From: Sphingobacterium prati
Lineage (GTDB): Bacteria > Bacteroidota > Bacteroidia > Sphingobacteriales > Sphingobacteriaceae
Reading direction: 5' to 3'
DNA: 64,000 nucleotides
NCBI RefSeq assembly: GCF_013167215.1
Contig: NZ_JABJWY010000006.1
Location: 62,001 to 126,000 of the forward strand
Part shown: piece after piece, positions 63,868-64,000 of the stretch
Numbering within the stretch: the first letter of the stretch is position 1
Layout of the letters: every line of letters starts with the position of its first letter
Notes under the pieces: generated by a model
The model's database searches: none
What the model saw: the letters and a program-made list of their open reading frames with translations, nothing else
What the model was told of the DNA's origin: nothing
Made by a program: the position numbers and the translations under genes

Positions 63868-64000
63868 TTTGGCGCCCTTTGGCGCGGGCGTTGTATGTAA
63901 TCGAATCGGAAGAGAATACTTGACACGTACAGGTAGGCCAAACTGATACCCCGGAGTCCATTTTTTTGCTTTTTGAAGCACTTCAATACCATTAGCTGCG
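63859..64000 (-). CDS. TonB C-terminal domain protein (partial)
   Basis: The last 46 codons of a minus-strand gene, entering from the right edge and stopping at 63859-63861. The peptide (IEVLQKAKKWTPGYQFGLPV followed by RVKYSLPIRLH) is the C-terminal part of a TonB-type energy transducer, with the family's W-x-PG and G-x-PV-x-V-x-Y elements. A Pro/Ala/Lys tail follows. It probably helps energise the TonB-dependent transporters of this cell. Only the end is visible. Confidence 0.82.
   Translation of the reverse strand, partial: AANGIEVLQKAKKWTPGYQFGLPVRVKYSLPIRLHTTPAPKGAKSQ

Overview
The window looks like chromosomal DNA from a Bacteroidota bacterium, most likely a Sphingobacteriaceae member such as Sphingobacterium or Pedobacter. 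The evidence is four SusC/SusD pairs, FecR/ECF-sigma cassettes, a hybrid two-component sensor, many lipoproteins with a Cys-terminated signal peptide, weak Shine-Dalgarno use, AT-rich spacers and Bacteroidota-type promoter cores (TTTG ... TAnnTTTG-like). The genus is inferred from protein style only. No tRNA, rRNA, CRISPR array or intact insertion sequence was seen.

Layout. 1-9746: PUL 1, with the N-terminal part of a beta-propeller sensor kinase (minus strand, running off the left edge) divergent from susC, susD, a GH43 lipoprotein and a 669-aa secreted protein of unknown family. 9859-12768: a GNAT, a Bcr/CflA-type MFS exporter and an AraC regulator, all minus. 12991-21396 (minus): sigma factor, FecR, STN-SusC, SusD and a secreted metallophosphoesterase, ending in a clean terminator; a GH78 rhamnosidase and a probable DUF6528 protein lie just upstream (21760-25751). 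25837-29801: small genes (HD-domain protein, three GNATs, a secreted and a membrane protein of unknown function). 30235-41012 (plus): sigma, FecR, STN-SusC, SusD, SusE-like protein and two GH76 enzymes, which reads as an alpha-1,6-mannan utilisation locus. 41415-48963: a SusC/SusD pair without STN, a fasciclin-domain lipoprotein, a probable DUF5007 lipoprotein, then an AraC regulator. 49202-51996 (minus): DUF5777-type protein, YceI, cytochrome c and a Lipoprotein_15-type lipoprotein. Divergent from it is an ECF sigma gene overlapping a gene whose product combines a cytoplasmic anti-sigma-like head, one membrane helix and an outer-membrane-barrel-like C-terminus. 54323-63867: small lipoproteins, a DUF3267 metalloprotease-like protein, a GH16 glucanase fused head-to-tail with debris of a GH2 beta-galactosidase, a GhrA-type dehydrogenase and a thioredoxin-like protein. 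The right edge holds the end of a TonB-like gene.

How the parts work together. The two SusC proteins with an N-terminal STN domain (15955-19359, 32333-35770) are exactly the two that follow a sigma/FecR cassette, so they are probably transcription-coupled receptors. The two without STN (2133, 41415) are next to a hybrid sensor or an AraC gene instead.

Most unusual non-coding signals: (a) a roughly 90-bp dispersed intergenic element in three copies (24548, 27454, 58825), all in the same orientation; (b) a plus-strand promoter-like end of that element followed 90 bp later by a strong GNRA-capped terminator, between two minus-strand genes, which suggests a small RNA of about 110 nt; (c) two promoters (60603, 62310) sharing the same three motifs at identical spacing.
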